Shown: positions 32,871 through 40,765 of the stretch, in pieces | Position numbering within the stretch: the first letter of the stretch is position 1 | Layout: every line of letters starts with the position of its first letter | Position numbers and translations under genes: made by a program | Origin: Clostridia bacterium | Lineage (GTDB): Bacteria > Bacillota > Clostridia > Oscillospirales > QAMX01 | Direction: 5' to 3' | DNA: 42,637 bases | Assembly: GCA_017532825.1 (NCBI GenBank) | Contig: JAFXIT010000009.1 | Location: 1-42,637, forward strand | The notes under the pieces: generated by a model | The model's input: only the letters and a program-made list of their open reading frames with translations | The model's database searches: none | Told to the model about the DNA's origin: nothing

Positions 32871-35402
32871 TCAGGCGGTCTCTATCTTACTCTCCGCCTG
32901 CAGTCCGAGGAGGTTGACTGCGTTTTCACGCATCTTATACTTGAGGATCTTTCCTGCGGCGTTCATCGGGAAGGAGTCTACAAATACAACGTACTTCGGT
33001 ACCTTGTGCTTTGCCATGTGGGTAAGAACGTACTCCTTTATCTCCTCGACGCTGGACTCCTCACCGTCTTTGAGTATGACGCAGGCCATTACCTCTTCGC
33101 CGTACTGCTTATCGGGAACGCCGATGACCTGTACGTCGGAGACCTTGGGATGGGTGTAGATAAAGTCCTCTATCTCCTTGGGATAGATGTTTTCTCCCCC
33201 TCGGATTATCATATCCTTTATGCGGCCGGTTATCTTGAAATATCCGTTGGAGTCACGCCTTGCAAGGTCCCCGCTGTGGAGCCAGCCGTCGGCATCGATG
33301 GCGGCAGCGGTCGCCTCGGGCATCTTGTAGTAGCCCTTCATTATGTTGTAGCCTCTGGCGCAGAATTCGCCGTCGACGTTATCGGGAAGCTCCTCTCCCG
33401 TTTCGGGGTCGACTATCTTACACTCAACGCCGAACATCGCCGCACCGACGGTGTTGACACGGACCTCTATGGAGTCGGTGGTCTTTGACATCGTGGTCGC
33501 AGGAGATGCCTCTGTCTGGCCGTAGGTTATGCATATCTCGGGCATATGCATCCTTTCGATGACCTCCTGCATGACCTTTATGGGACAGGGACTTCCCGCC
33601 ATTATACCGGTACGCATATTGGAGAAGTCGGTGGACTCGAAATCGGGGTGTCCCAGCATTGCGATAAACATCGTCGGAACACCGTGGAAGCAGGTTATCT
33701 TCTCACGGTTGATACAGTCAAGTCCCTTTTTGGGAGAAAATGCGGGTATCGGCGACATCGTAACGCCGTGAGTCACCGATGCGGTCATTGCAAGTACCAT
33801 TCCAAAGCAGTGGAACATCGGCACCTGTATCATCATTCTGTCGGCGGTGGAAAGATCCATACAGTCGCCTATCGCCTTGCCGTTGTTTACCACGTTGTAG
33901 TGGGTAAGCATAACTCCCTTGGGGAAGCCCGTAGTACCCGAGGTGTACTGCATATTGCATACGTCGTCCTTATGTACTGCAGCGGCACGGCGAAAGACCT
34001 CGGAGATCGGTACCTTCTCGCTGAGTGCCATAGCCTCGTCCCAGTTATAGCAACCCGGCTGTGTTGACTCGCATGTTATCACGTTGCGAAGGAACGGGAG
34101 TCGCTTAAGATAGAGAGGCTTGCCCTTTTCGGCAGTTGCAAGCTCGGGGCATATCTCGTTGATTATGGATATATAATCGGAATCCTTATAGCCGTCTATC
34201 ATTACAAGAGTATGGGTATCCGACTGACGCAGAAGGTATTCCACCTCGTGTATCTTATAGGCGGTATTTACCGTGACGAGGACGGCACCTATCTTGGTCG
34301 TTGCCCAGAAGGTTATATACCATTGAGGAACGTTGGTCGCCCAAATTGCAACGTGGTCGCCCGCCTTGACACCCATAGCTATAAGGGAACGGGCAAAGGT
34401 ATCCACGTCGTCACGGAACTGGCTGTAGGTTCGTGTATAATCGAGAGTCGTATAGCGGAAGGCATACTGATCAGGGAATTCCTCTACTATACGGTCAAGC
34501 ACCTGGGGGAAGGTCAGGTCGATAAGATGCTCCTTTGGCCAGACGTACTTACCCGTGTGGCGGAGATTATCCTGCAGACGGCCGTCAGACACGGCGCTGC
34601 CGAGGTATTTTTCCATAAAATTCGCATAATGCGGAAATACTATACCGGCGTTTTCGAGGTCAGGTGCATAATTCTTTACCCACTCAAGGGAGAGATATCC
34701 CTCGTAATTTACCGACCTAAGGGAGTTTATAACGCCGTCAATGGGCATATCTCCCTCACCCATGAGCTTATAGCAAAGCCTGCCGTTTTCAATTACGGAA
34801 TCCTTGACGTGAACGTGCTTTATATATGCTCCGAGGTTGGTCACCGTTTTTTCGGGGCTTTCGCCCTTGAAGCGGAAGGGATGGTGAATATCCCACAGTG
34901 CACCGACGTTGTCGCTCATCACTCTGTCAAGCAGTGCCGCAAGCCTTGCGGTATCGGCGTAAACGCCGTTGCTTTCGACAAGCAGCGTTACCCCCCGCTC
35001 TGCGGCGTAGGGTACAAGCTCCTCAAGCTGGGAAAGTACGACCTCGTCATCCACCTCTCCCTGCTCGTCGGCATGCTCGTCGGCAAGGATACGGATATAG
35101 GGGGTGGAAAGCTCGGCGGCAAGATCTATATACTCTTTAAGCTCGGCAATATTCTCCTCACGCTTCCCTGCGTACTTGAGCGGACAGCCGGACGAAAGGC
35201 AGCATATCTCAAGACGGCGGCGTTTGAGGTCGGAGACCGTGGCGGCAATATTTCCGGGCTTAAAAGGATTTGCACTTAGTGAAAATATATCGTTTCCAAG
35301 ACCCCGCATCTCGATGCCCGAGAAGCCGAAGTCCTTTGCCATTGAATAAATGTCCGACCATGCAAAGTCGGGACATCCCAAAGTAGAAAATGCAAGCTTC
35401 AC
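32871..35402 (-). CDS. Fusion: sugar-isomerase-like TIM barrel plus AMP-forming acyl-CoA synthetase
   Basis: About 843 residues in two parts. Residues 1-270 form a xylose-isomerase-like TIM barrel (sugar phosphate isomerase/epimerase, AP-endonuclease-2 family): opening KLAFSTLGCPDF, with likely metal ligands in LLVESNG (Glu143), WDIHHP (Asp171, His173), IKHVHVKD (His196/198) and LSLEW (Glu240). Residues from about 285 form an ANL-superfamily ligase: YTSGTTGFPKG (486-496), YGQTEAS, GWLHSGDLARRD, GRIKDMIIRGGENI and the catalytic Lys of NAAGKILKYK (about 818). The ligase should activate a carboxylate as acyl-AMP, then acyl-CoA. GTG at 35402 is preferred because AAAGGG lies upstream; GTG at 35423 lacks a ribosome site. 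Preceded by a T-box leader. The substrate is unknown. Confidence 0.88.
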   Translation of the reverse strand: MKLAFSTLGCPDFAWSDIYSMAKDFGFSGIEMRGLGNDIFSLSANPFKPGNIAATVSDLKRRRLEICCLSSGCPLKYAGKREENIAELKEYIDLAAELSTPYIRILADEHADEQGEVDDEVVLSQLEELVPYAAERGVTLLVESNGVYADTARLAALLDRVMSDNVGALWDIHHPFRFKGESPEKTVTNLGAYIKHVHVKDSVIENGRLCYKLMGEGDMPIDGVINSLRSVNYEGYLSLEWVKNYAPDLENAGIVFPHYANFMEKYLGSAVSDGRLQDNLRHTGKYVWPKEHLIDLTFPQVLDRIVEEFPDQYAFRYTTLDYTRTYSQFRDDVDTFARSLIAMGVKAGDHVAIWATNVPQWYITFWATTKIGAVLVTVNTAYKIHEVEYLLRQSDTHTLVMIDGYKDSDYISIINEICPELATAEKGKPLYLKRLPFLRNVITCESTQPGCYNWDEAMALSEKVPISEVFRRAAAVHKDDVCNMQYTSGTTGFPKGVMLTHYNVVNNGKAIGDCMDLSTADRMMIQVPMFHCFGMVLAMTASVTHGVTMSPIPAFSPKKGLDCINREKITCFHGVPTMFIAMLGHPDFESTDFSNMRTGIMAGSPCPIKVMQEVIERMHMPEICITYGQTEASPATTMSKTTDSIEVRVNTVGAAMFGVECKIVDPETGEELPDNVDGEFCARGYNIMKGYYKMPEATAAAIDADGWLHSGDLARRDSNGYFKITGRIKDMIIRGGENIYPKEIEDFIYTHPKVSDVQVIGVPDKQYGEEVMACVILKDGEESSVEEIKEYVLTHMAKHKVPKYVVFVDSFPMNAAGKILKYKMRENAVNLLGLQAESKIETA

Positions 35403-35437
35403 TGTTTTGTCATACCCTTTCACAAGTCGAAGAATAC

Positions 35438-35481
35438 AAAAAAGCTTCCGTCTCCGACATTAAAATGCAAGAGACGAAAGC
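35438..35481 (-). terminator. T-box regulated intrinsic terminator
   Basis: Minus-strand arms GCTTTCGTCTC (35471-35481) and GAGACGGAAGC (35444-35454) are followed by six U (35438-35443). The first arm carries the typical T-box terminator sequence CTTTCGTC. It ends 15-36 nt before the candidate starts of the fusion gene, so read-through would be required for expression. Confidence 0.9.
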
Positions 35482-35701
35482 CTTAACTTCCGCGGTACCA
35501 CTCTTGTTGACGCCATTTGCGCCCTCTTTGCGGCATCTACAATGCCATCCCTCTGATAACGGTGGGTTCCGTCCGCCATTACTCACAAATTTCACAACGG
35601 CCGCTTCGCGGGGAGCGGAAACGACAGCCTCCACCGCCTTGCACCATACGGCGGCTCTCTTCAGGCAGGACCTCGTCATTCCCTGTCCGCATCATCGCGT
35701 T
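35438..35701 (-). promoter_or_regulatory. T-box riboswitch leader upstream of the fusion gene
   Basis: The minus strand contains the T-box core AGTGGTACCGCGG (35490-35502), the terminator described at 35438-35481, and a Stem I region with the conserved AGAGAG bulge (35655-35660), a CCGCC/GGCGG distal stem (35650-35654 with 35634-35638) and a GGTG loop (35642-35645). T-boxes bind a specific tRNA and permit transcription when it is uncharged. The specifier cannot be placed securely: pairing 35686-35690 with 35615-35619 and 35663-35666 with 35627-35630 leaves UGUCGUU on the 3' side, where GUC (Val) is one option, but the usual AGUA and GAA marks are not seen. Confidence 0.9.
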
Positions 35702-35707
35702 TGCAAT

Positions 35708-35736
35708 AATATAGCATATTTATTTAGCTTTGTCAA
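35708..35736 (-). promoter_or_regulatory. Promoter of the T-box/fusion gene unit
   Basis: Minus-strand TTGACA (35731-35736) and TATATT (35708-35713) with a 17-base spacer, a near-consensus sigma-A promoter. The start point is expected close to 35701, giving a leader of roughly 300 nt. Confidence 0.9.
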
Positions 35737-35747
35737 GACCTTTTTAC

Positions 35748-35776
35748 TTTACAAACCCCCGTTTTCTATGTATAAT
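35748..35776 (+). promoter_or_regulatory. Promoter of the ATP-grasp/HAD/PHP operon
   Basis: TTTACA (35748-35753) and TATAAT (35771-35776) with a 17-base spacer on the plus strand. Its -35 box is only 11 bases from the -35 box of the divergent T-box promoter, so the two promoters are back to back. Confidence 0.85.
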
Positions 35777-35811
35777 ATTAAGTAATCCATTTTTGAAAAG
35801 GGATCTGTTTT

Positions 35812-36822
35812 ATGTCGAAGATATCTTATCTTTTCAAGCGTGTTTTTCATATGGACTACGGGCGTCTTGCCCGTACCGTAAAGGCGACCGCCGAAAAGGC
35901 AGGCCGTTCCCGTATCTACATCGCCTACGATATGTTCCGCTGTGCTACCAAGTATATGGCCGCACCTGCCGATTACGACCTTTTTGAGTTTTACTCTCTG
36001 ACCCCCGATCAAAGGGAGACCTACGTCACCCGCGGGATCAACAACCTCCTTGTCAAAAAATTCAACGATCGCTCGCTGTGGCATATTTTTGACAATAAGG
36101 ACGAGTTTAACACCCTCTTTGCCAAATACATCGGCCGTGACTGGATGAAGCTCGAGCCCGACGGCTTTGAAAGGTTTGCCGATTTTATCGAGGGCCGTAC
36201 CACCGTATTTTACAAGCCTACCTCCCTCTCCTGCGGTTGGGGCATCGAGAAGATAGACCTCACTTCCGAGACCGATACAAGGGCGCTTTTTGACCGTCTT
36301 ATCGCAAAGGGCGGCGGTCTTATAGAGGAACAGATACGCCAACACCCCGAGATGGACCGTATGTACTCCGGCTCGGTCAACACCATACGCCTTGTTACGA
36401 TAAACGACGGTGAGAGCGTAGAGATCGTCTTTGCCTTCCTCCGTGTAGGCAACGGCAGGATCGTCGACAATCTCAACAGCGGCGGCATGGCCGCACCAAT
36501 AGATCCGCAAAGCGGCAGGGTCACCCACCCCGCTGCCGACAAGGATTACAAGGCCTACGACCGTCACCCTGCGACCGACACGGAATTTGTCGGCTTTGAG
36601 ATACCGAGGTTTGCCGAGGCTGTCGCTATGGTCAAGGAGGCGGCAACGGTAGAGCCGAGGATGGGGTACGTAGGTTGGGACGTTGCCATAACACCAGACG
36701 GACTCTGTCTTGTGGAGGCAAACAGCTATCCCGGCCACGATATCCTCCAGCTTCCTCCCCACGTTCCCGAGAAGATCGGTCTTAAGCCCAGGATAGAAAA
36801 GTATATAAACGGTCGCTCTTAA
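35812..36822 (+). CDS. Sugar-transfer-associated ATP-grasp family protein
   Basis: A 336-residue protein matching the family called sugar-transfer-associated ATP-grasp. ATP-grasp enzymes join a carboxylate to an amine or similar nucleophile through an acyl-phosphate. Visible: a substrate-lid Lys segment FYKPTSLSCGWGIEKI, GGLIEEQIRQHP, NTIRLVTI, the glycine-rich GGMAAPIDPQSG, and the metal-site segment WDVAITPDGLCLVEANSYPG with Glu and Asn. No signal peptide. The ATG has AAAGGGAT upstream. First gene of a three-gene operon. The true substrate is unknown; relatives often sit near capsule or exopolysaccharide genes, which are not seen here. Confidence 0.82.
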   Translation: MSKISYLFKRVFHMDYGRLARTVKATAEKAGRSRIYIAYDMFRCATKYMAAPADYDLFEFYSLTPDQRETYVTRGINNLLVKKFNDRSLWHIFDNKDEFNTLFAKYIGRDWMKLEPDGFERFADFIEGRTTVFYKPTSLSCGWGIEKIDLTSETDTRALFDRLIAKGGGLIEEQIRQHPEMDRMYSGSVNTIRLVTINDGESVEIVFAFLRVGNGRIVDNLNSGGMAAPIDPQSGRVTHPAADKDYKAYDRHPATDTEFVGFEIPRFAEAVAMVKEAATVEPRMGYVGWDVAITPDGLCLVEANSYPGHDILQLPPHVPEKIGLKPRIEKYINGRS

Positions 36823-36836
36823 GGAAGTTACTTTAA

Positions 36837-37481
36837 ATGAATACGGTACTTTTTGACCTTGACGGGACTCTTACAGATCCTGCCGAGGGTATAACAAATT
36901 CGGTTGCCCACGCCTTAAGGAGGCTTGGCATCGAGCCTCCTCCCAAAAACGAGCTTACAAGCTTTATAGGGCCTCCTCTTGCCGATTCGTTTTCGTCACG
37001 GTTCGGCTTTTCAAAGGAAAAGTCCGCCCTTGCGATAGAATTATACAGAGAGTATTACCGAGACAGGGGGATATTTGAAAATATCCTCTATCCCGGCACA
37101 AAGGAAATGCTTGACAGCATTAAAACGGCAGGAAAAAGGATAATGCTTGCAACCTCCAAGCCTGAGGTGTTCGCAATAGAGATACTTAAATATTTCGGTC
37201 TTTATGACTACTTTGACTGCTGTTCGGGTGCAAGCCTTGACGAAAAGCTTGTACGCAAGGCCGACGTTATCGCACTGACCCTTGCAAGGTCCTCGGCCTC
37301 CCCTTCCGACTGCGTTATGGTCGGAGACCGACTTCACGACGTTGAAGGTGCGGCGGCGCACGGCATACCTACGGTCGGAGTGCTGTTCGGATACGGAAGC
37401 GAGCAGGAGCTTCGGGATGCGGGTGCGTTTGCAACAGTCTCGTCTATGTCCGAGCTTTCGGAATTTCTTTTGAATTTATAA
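36837..37481 (+). CDS. HAD-superfamily phosphatase, phosphoglycolate phosphatase-like
   Basis: A 214-residue HAD hydrolase with a C1 helical cap (subfamily IA, Gph/PpaX-like). Motif I is FDLDGTLTD at 6-14 (nucleophile Asp6-type), motif II ATSKP, motif III Lys in VRKADV, and motif IV MVGDRLHDVEGAAAHG. Probable activity is phosphate removal from a small sugar or organic phosphate; the substrate is not readable. It begins 14 nt after the ATP-grasp gene with AAGGAAG upstream, and a PHP-domain gene follows after 14 nt. Confidence 0.88.
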   Translation: MNTVLFDLDGTLTDPAEGITNSVAHALRRLGIEPPPKNELTSFIGPPLADSFSSRFGFSKEKSALAIELYREYYRDRGIFENILYPGTKEMLDSIKTAGKRIMLATSKPEVFAIEILKYFGLYDYFDCCSGASLDEKLVRKADVIALTLARSSASPSDCVMVGDRLHDVEGAAAHGIPTVGVLFGYGSEQELRDAGAFATVSSMSELSEFLLNL

Positions 37482-37495
37482 GGCAGGTAAAGGTT

Positions 37496-38248
37496 ATGAC
37501 AGTTATTTATCCCGAACCCATATACGATCTGCGAGAGCTTGCTAAATGCAATCTTCACGTACATACCTCCTTCTCCAGCTGCGCCCATCCCGACGCCCTT
37601 CCGCAGGACATCGTAAGGGAGGCCGACAGACTGGGGCTTGACACCATCGCCCTTACCGACCACTTCAACGACCTTGGTCACGACGAGCGTATGCTTGCCC
37701 AGATAGACGAGCTCAAGCGTGCGGTCGACGCTATTCCCCACAAAGTTCGGGTGCTTTACGGCTTTGAGCTCTCGGGGTACGGAATAGGCCGCTGGCTGGA
37801 AAAGGACAGCACCCTTGAAAAGCTCGACTACCGTCTCTACTCCTGCAACCATTTCCACCTTCACTTCTGGGATCATCCCGAGGACAGGTCGCCCAGAGGC
37901 TATGCCGAGTTTGCAATGGCCATAGTCCGCTCGGTGGTCGAGGCCGACCGTGCCGACTGTATTGCCCATCCGCTCGTGGCAAGGTTTATACCATTTGACG
38001 ACAAGACTCTCGTCACTAAAGCAATGAAGGACGAGGAGATATACGAGCTCTCCTGTGTGCTCAGAGATCACAACACCGCCTGGGAGATAAACACCAAGGG
38101 CGTTGCGGGAGACCCCGACTTTGTAAGACGACTTTGGAACATCGGTAAGGAAGTCGGTACCACCTTCCACATTGGCACAGACACCCACAATATCGCAAAC
38201 ATCGATACCCTTGCAGATATCGACTATATAGAAAGCGTCGTATATTAA
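37496..38248 (+). CDS. PHP-domain metal-dependent phosphoesterase
   Basis: A 250-residue protein of the PHP superfamily, which includes histidinol phosphatase and other metal phosphoesterases. Motif I CNLHVHTSFSSCAHPD, motif II LTDHFND, a middle His cluster (CNHFHLHFWDHPED), CIAHPLV, and the final GTDTHNI give the metal ligands of a trinuclear site. The HAD and PHP genes together could supply two phosphatase steps. It starts 14 nt after the HAD gene and ends before a perfect terminator. The exact substrate is unknown, and no his operon is present nearby. Confidence 0.85.
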   Translation: MTVIYPEPIYDLRELAKCNLHVHTSFSSCAHPDALPQDIVREADRLGLDTIALTDHFNDLGHDERMLAQIDELKRAVDAIPHKVRVLYGFELSGYGIGRWLEKDSTLEKLDYRLYSCNHFHLHFWDHPEDRSPRGYAEFAMAIVRSVVEADRADCIAHPLVARFIPFDDKTLVTKAMKDEEIYELSCVLRDHNTAWEINTKGVAGDPDFVRRLWNIGKEVGTTFHIGTDTHNIANIDTLADIDYIESVVY

Positions 38249-38270
38249 AAAGATATACACATTCAGCAAC

Positions 38271-38309
38271 AAAATGCCGCAGAGAGTCATTCTCTGCGGC
38301 ATTTTAATT
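38271..38309. terminator. Bidirectional terminator between PHP gene and DUF4838 genes
   Basis: Perfect 15-base arms (38271-38285 and 38291-38305) around a 5-nt loop, with A-run left and T-run right. It can end both the PHP operon and the convergent DUF4838 operon. Confidence 0.93.
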
Positions 38310-38331
38310 AATCGTTGTTACGGTTCAAGCG

Positions 38332-39537
38332 TTACCAGGCAGTCATCTCGCTATCATACGAGTGCGGTATTCCGAGCGGTATGGCAATACCCTTTACGTA
38401 TTCGATCATGTCATAAAACTTCTGCTTGTTGCTTGGATCGTCAAACATATGGTAGAAGTAATATGAAGCCTCCGCCATAAGTACCGAAACGTAGCTTCTG
38501 TCAAGATGCAGTCGTTGGGCATCATCCAGTGCAAGCTCCCTTGCCTCCGCCCAGTCGGCCTTTATCTTTTCCAAGTCCTCGGGTTCAAAGCCGTAATACG
38601 GATAGAATTGTCTGTCTCCGACGGCCACGACGTGTCCACCCTGTTCAAGGGCGTTGGAGGTAAGATCGTCGAGAAGATCTCTCATCACCTGCCAACCGGG
38701 GCCGTAGTAGCATTCAAGGAAGTCGTTGATATGGTACTGGTATTCCTCCTCGGTCATATACGGATCCCACTGAAGCTTGGAAAGGAGGTATGCCTTCAAA
38801 ACTCCAAACTCCCCGCTGACGCCTTTGGCATTAGCCTCACAGAAAATGCTGTCAACACCGTACTGAGCGTACGTTTCCATGTTGTCATTCAATACCTCGA
38901 GGTTGGGATGGAGGGAGCAGTAGCTGTCAAAGTTTGTAGTATACTCCCAAATGGCCAAATGCTCACTGACCTCCGACCACGCCTTAAGGTCTTCCATAAA
39001 GCTTCGGTTGCGCTTACAGTTCGGATCGTCAATGGAATGCATGTAGCAGCATTCGATCGCGCAGAGACGGATCTGCACGTTTTCACGGGGACGGGTTATC
39101 AACGGCAGAGCACGGGTATTCTGGTAGGCAAGGGTGTCGATCACAACGTCGGGATAATCCTCGGCAATCGCCTCGGCTATTGCGTTTACAAAGCGAAGCA
39201 TCGCCCCCGCACGGCTTCCCTCTTCGGCATCGACCTTCAAACAGTTTTCACAAGTACACTGTGTCGGATAGTCGTTCTGCGAGATCGAAATAAGCTTTGC
39301 ATTGGGATATTGTTCAAGCCTCTCTCTGACGGATGCCAGAACTATTTGGAACACCTCGGGATTGGTCAGGCAGGGCTGCCAATCCTTACGACCGCTGAAA
39401 TATTCGGGATGCTCGTCATAATACTTATCTATCGAGATAAGGCCGGAAAGCGTATGTACGAAGCCTCCGCAATATAACTCATCGGTTTGCATTGCCATCA
39501 TTTTACGCTTGGTCATATGTTCGGATGATTTGGTCAA
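38332..39537 (-). pseudogene. DUF4838 lipoprotein copy 1, C-terminal part downstream of an in-frame UGA
   Basis: About 400 residues continuing in the same frame as the fragment at 39544-40137, from which it is separated by a single UGA (39544-39546). It matches the DUF4838 region of copy 2 over its whole length: FVHTLSGL, QPCLTNPEVFQIVLASVRERL, CTCENCLKV, RLCAIECCYMH, EYTTNFDSYCSLHPNLEVLNDNM and LECYYGPGW. Two CxxC Cys (CTCENC) are kept. A TTG at 39537 could start the frame, but no ribosome site precedes it, so the fragment is not expected to be made independently. It is much more diverged from copy 2 than the N-terminal part. No further stops, so decay is recent or the UGA is read through. 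Confidence 0.75.
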
Positions 39538-39543
39538 GCTATA

Positions 39544-40137
39544 TCAATTTGCCTGGCGGCACCAGAACGGCGGCACCTGACGGTCGTTGGTGTCGAGAGG
39601 GATCTGAATAAAATCATTTACCTTGACTATCTCGTAATCTCCGTCAAGCCATCTCCAGCCGACGTACTCTTCAAGGAAGGTGTATACACCGTACAACGTT
39701 CCGGTGTCACTGCTTCCCGAGATTATCAGGTCATCCCCGACCACCTTGATGTCAAATCCGTCGTTTACAAGAGCCTCGTCGGGATAGCCGCCGACGTATA
39801 TCGCCTTGTCGGCTGACTCGGCCTTTTCAAGTGTCTTTCCCGTGGCAAGCTCGATATACTTGATAAGCTCGTCAGCGGCAAATATCTCTTGTTCGGTCGC
39901 TTCGGCAGGAAGTACTACCTTGTATTCGTACAGACTCACGTCGCCGATGCGTATCTCGCCTACGTTGTAGGCAGGGTCTCTCGGAGGTATGGGGGTCGTT
40001 GCCGCAGTAGTATCAGCGGCGGTGGTAGCCGAAGACGTTGCGGTTGGTGTCGAAGCGGTAGTTTCGGCAGGTGCTTTCTTTCCGCAACCCACCAATAGCA
40101 TCGCCAGACAAAGAACGATCGCTAAGATCCTTTTCAT
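39544..40137 (-). CDS. DUF4838 lipoprotein copy 1, truncated N-terminal part
   Basis: A 197-residue product with signal peptide and lipobox LVGC (Cys18), a Thr/Ser/Ala-rich linker (about 24-50), then a beta/alpha domain like the N-terminal domain of alpha-glucuronidases (VVLPAEATEQEIFAADELIKY, then AIYVGG, then ISGSSDTGTLYGVYTFLEE). It stops at UGA after WCRQAN, where copy 2 has a Trp. The ribosome site AGGAGG lies 10 nt upstream of the ATG. If not read through, the product is a surface-anchored domain without the DUF4838 barrel. Nearly identical to the N-terminus of copy 2. Confidence 0.75.
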   Translation of the reverse strand: MKRILAIVLCLAMLLVGCGKKAPAETTASTPTATSSATTAADTTAATTPIPPRDPAYNVGEIRIGDVSLYEYKVVLPAEATEQEIFAADELIKYIELATGKTLEKAESADKAIYVGGYPDEALVNDGFDIKVVGDDLIISGSSDTGTLYGVYTFLEEYVGWRWLDGDYEIVKVNDFIQIPLDTNDRQVPPFWCRQAN

Positions 40138-40765
40138 GCCAATATTTCCTCCTATGTTTGCAACATCTTACCAGGCGGCTTCTGCGTTATCGATGCAATG
40201 TGCCATTCCAAGAGGCTTCGCAATGGCAGCAATCTCTTCCATAAGGTTGATTGCTTTTTGGGTATAGCTTTTGTCATATATATCGTAGTATCTGTAATAT
40301 GCAACCTCTGCCATAAGTATCGAGACGTAGCTCCTGTCGAAGTGCAGCCTTTGGGCATCGTCAAGGGCGAGAGCTCTTGCATCGGCCCAGGCCTTCTTTA
40401 TCTCCTCGATCTCATCCGGCTCAAATTCGTAATAGGGGTTGTTGTTGCCCGTTCCGATAGCTAAAATATGACCACTATATTCCAAGGCGTTGGCGGTAAT
40501 GCGGTCAAGCAGATCTCTTACCGTCTGCCAGCCGGGGCCGTAGTAGCACTCAAGGAAGTCGTTGATGTGGTACTGGAATTCCTCCTCGGTCATGTAGGGG
40601 TTCCACTGCAGCTTGGCAAGGAGGTAGGTCTTGAGTACACCGAACTCTCCGCTGACGCCCGCATTGTTTCCCTCGTCAAAGATGTTATCCGCACCGTGCT
40701 CGGCATAGGTCCTCATGTTATCGTTTAGGACCTCGAGATTGGGATGGAACGCACAGTAGTTTTCA
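39576..40765. repeat. Tandem direct repeat, unit A (partner 41448-42637)
   Basis: This stretch is near-identical, without indels that I can see, to 41448-42637 at a constant offset of 1872 bases. It covers the N-terminal half of copy 1, the 30-nt gap, and the C-terminal part of copy 2. Identity falls sharply below about 39570. The right limit is the window edge of the partner. Confidence 0.8.

Noticed and set aside
34212..35279. A 355-codon plus-strand frame opposite the fusion gene
   Set aside because: It is antisense to a gene with complete acyl-CoA synthetase and TIM-barrel motifs and has no ribosome site or family match.
39541..39550. UGA decoded as Trp by an altered genetic code
   Set aside because: Several genes here (ABC ATPase, dCMP deaminase, rlmN, rsmB, mcsA, mcsB) end in UGA, and Trp is encoded by UGG throughout.
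39541..39550. Selenocysteine insertion at the UGA
   Set aside because: The intact copy has Trp at the aligned position, not Cys, and I see no convincing SECIS-like hairpin right after the codon.
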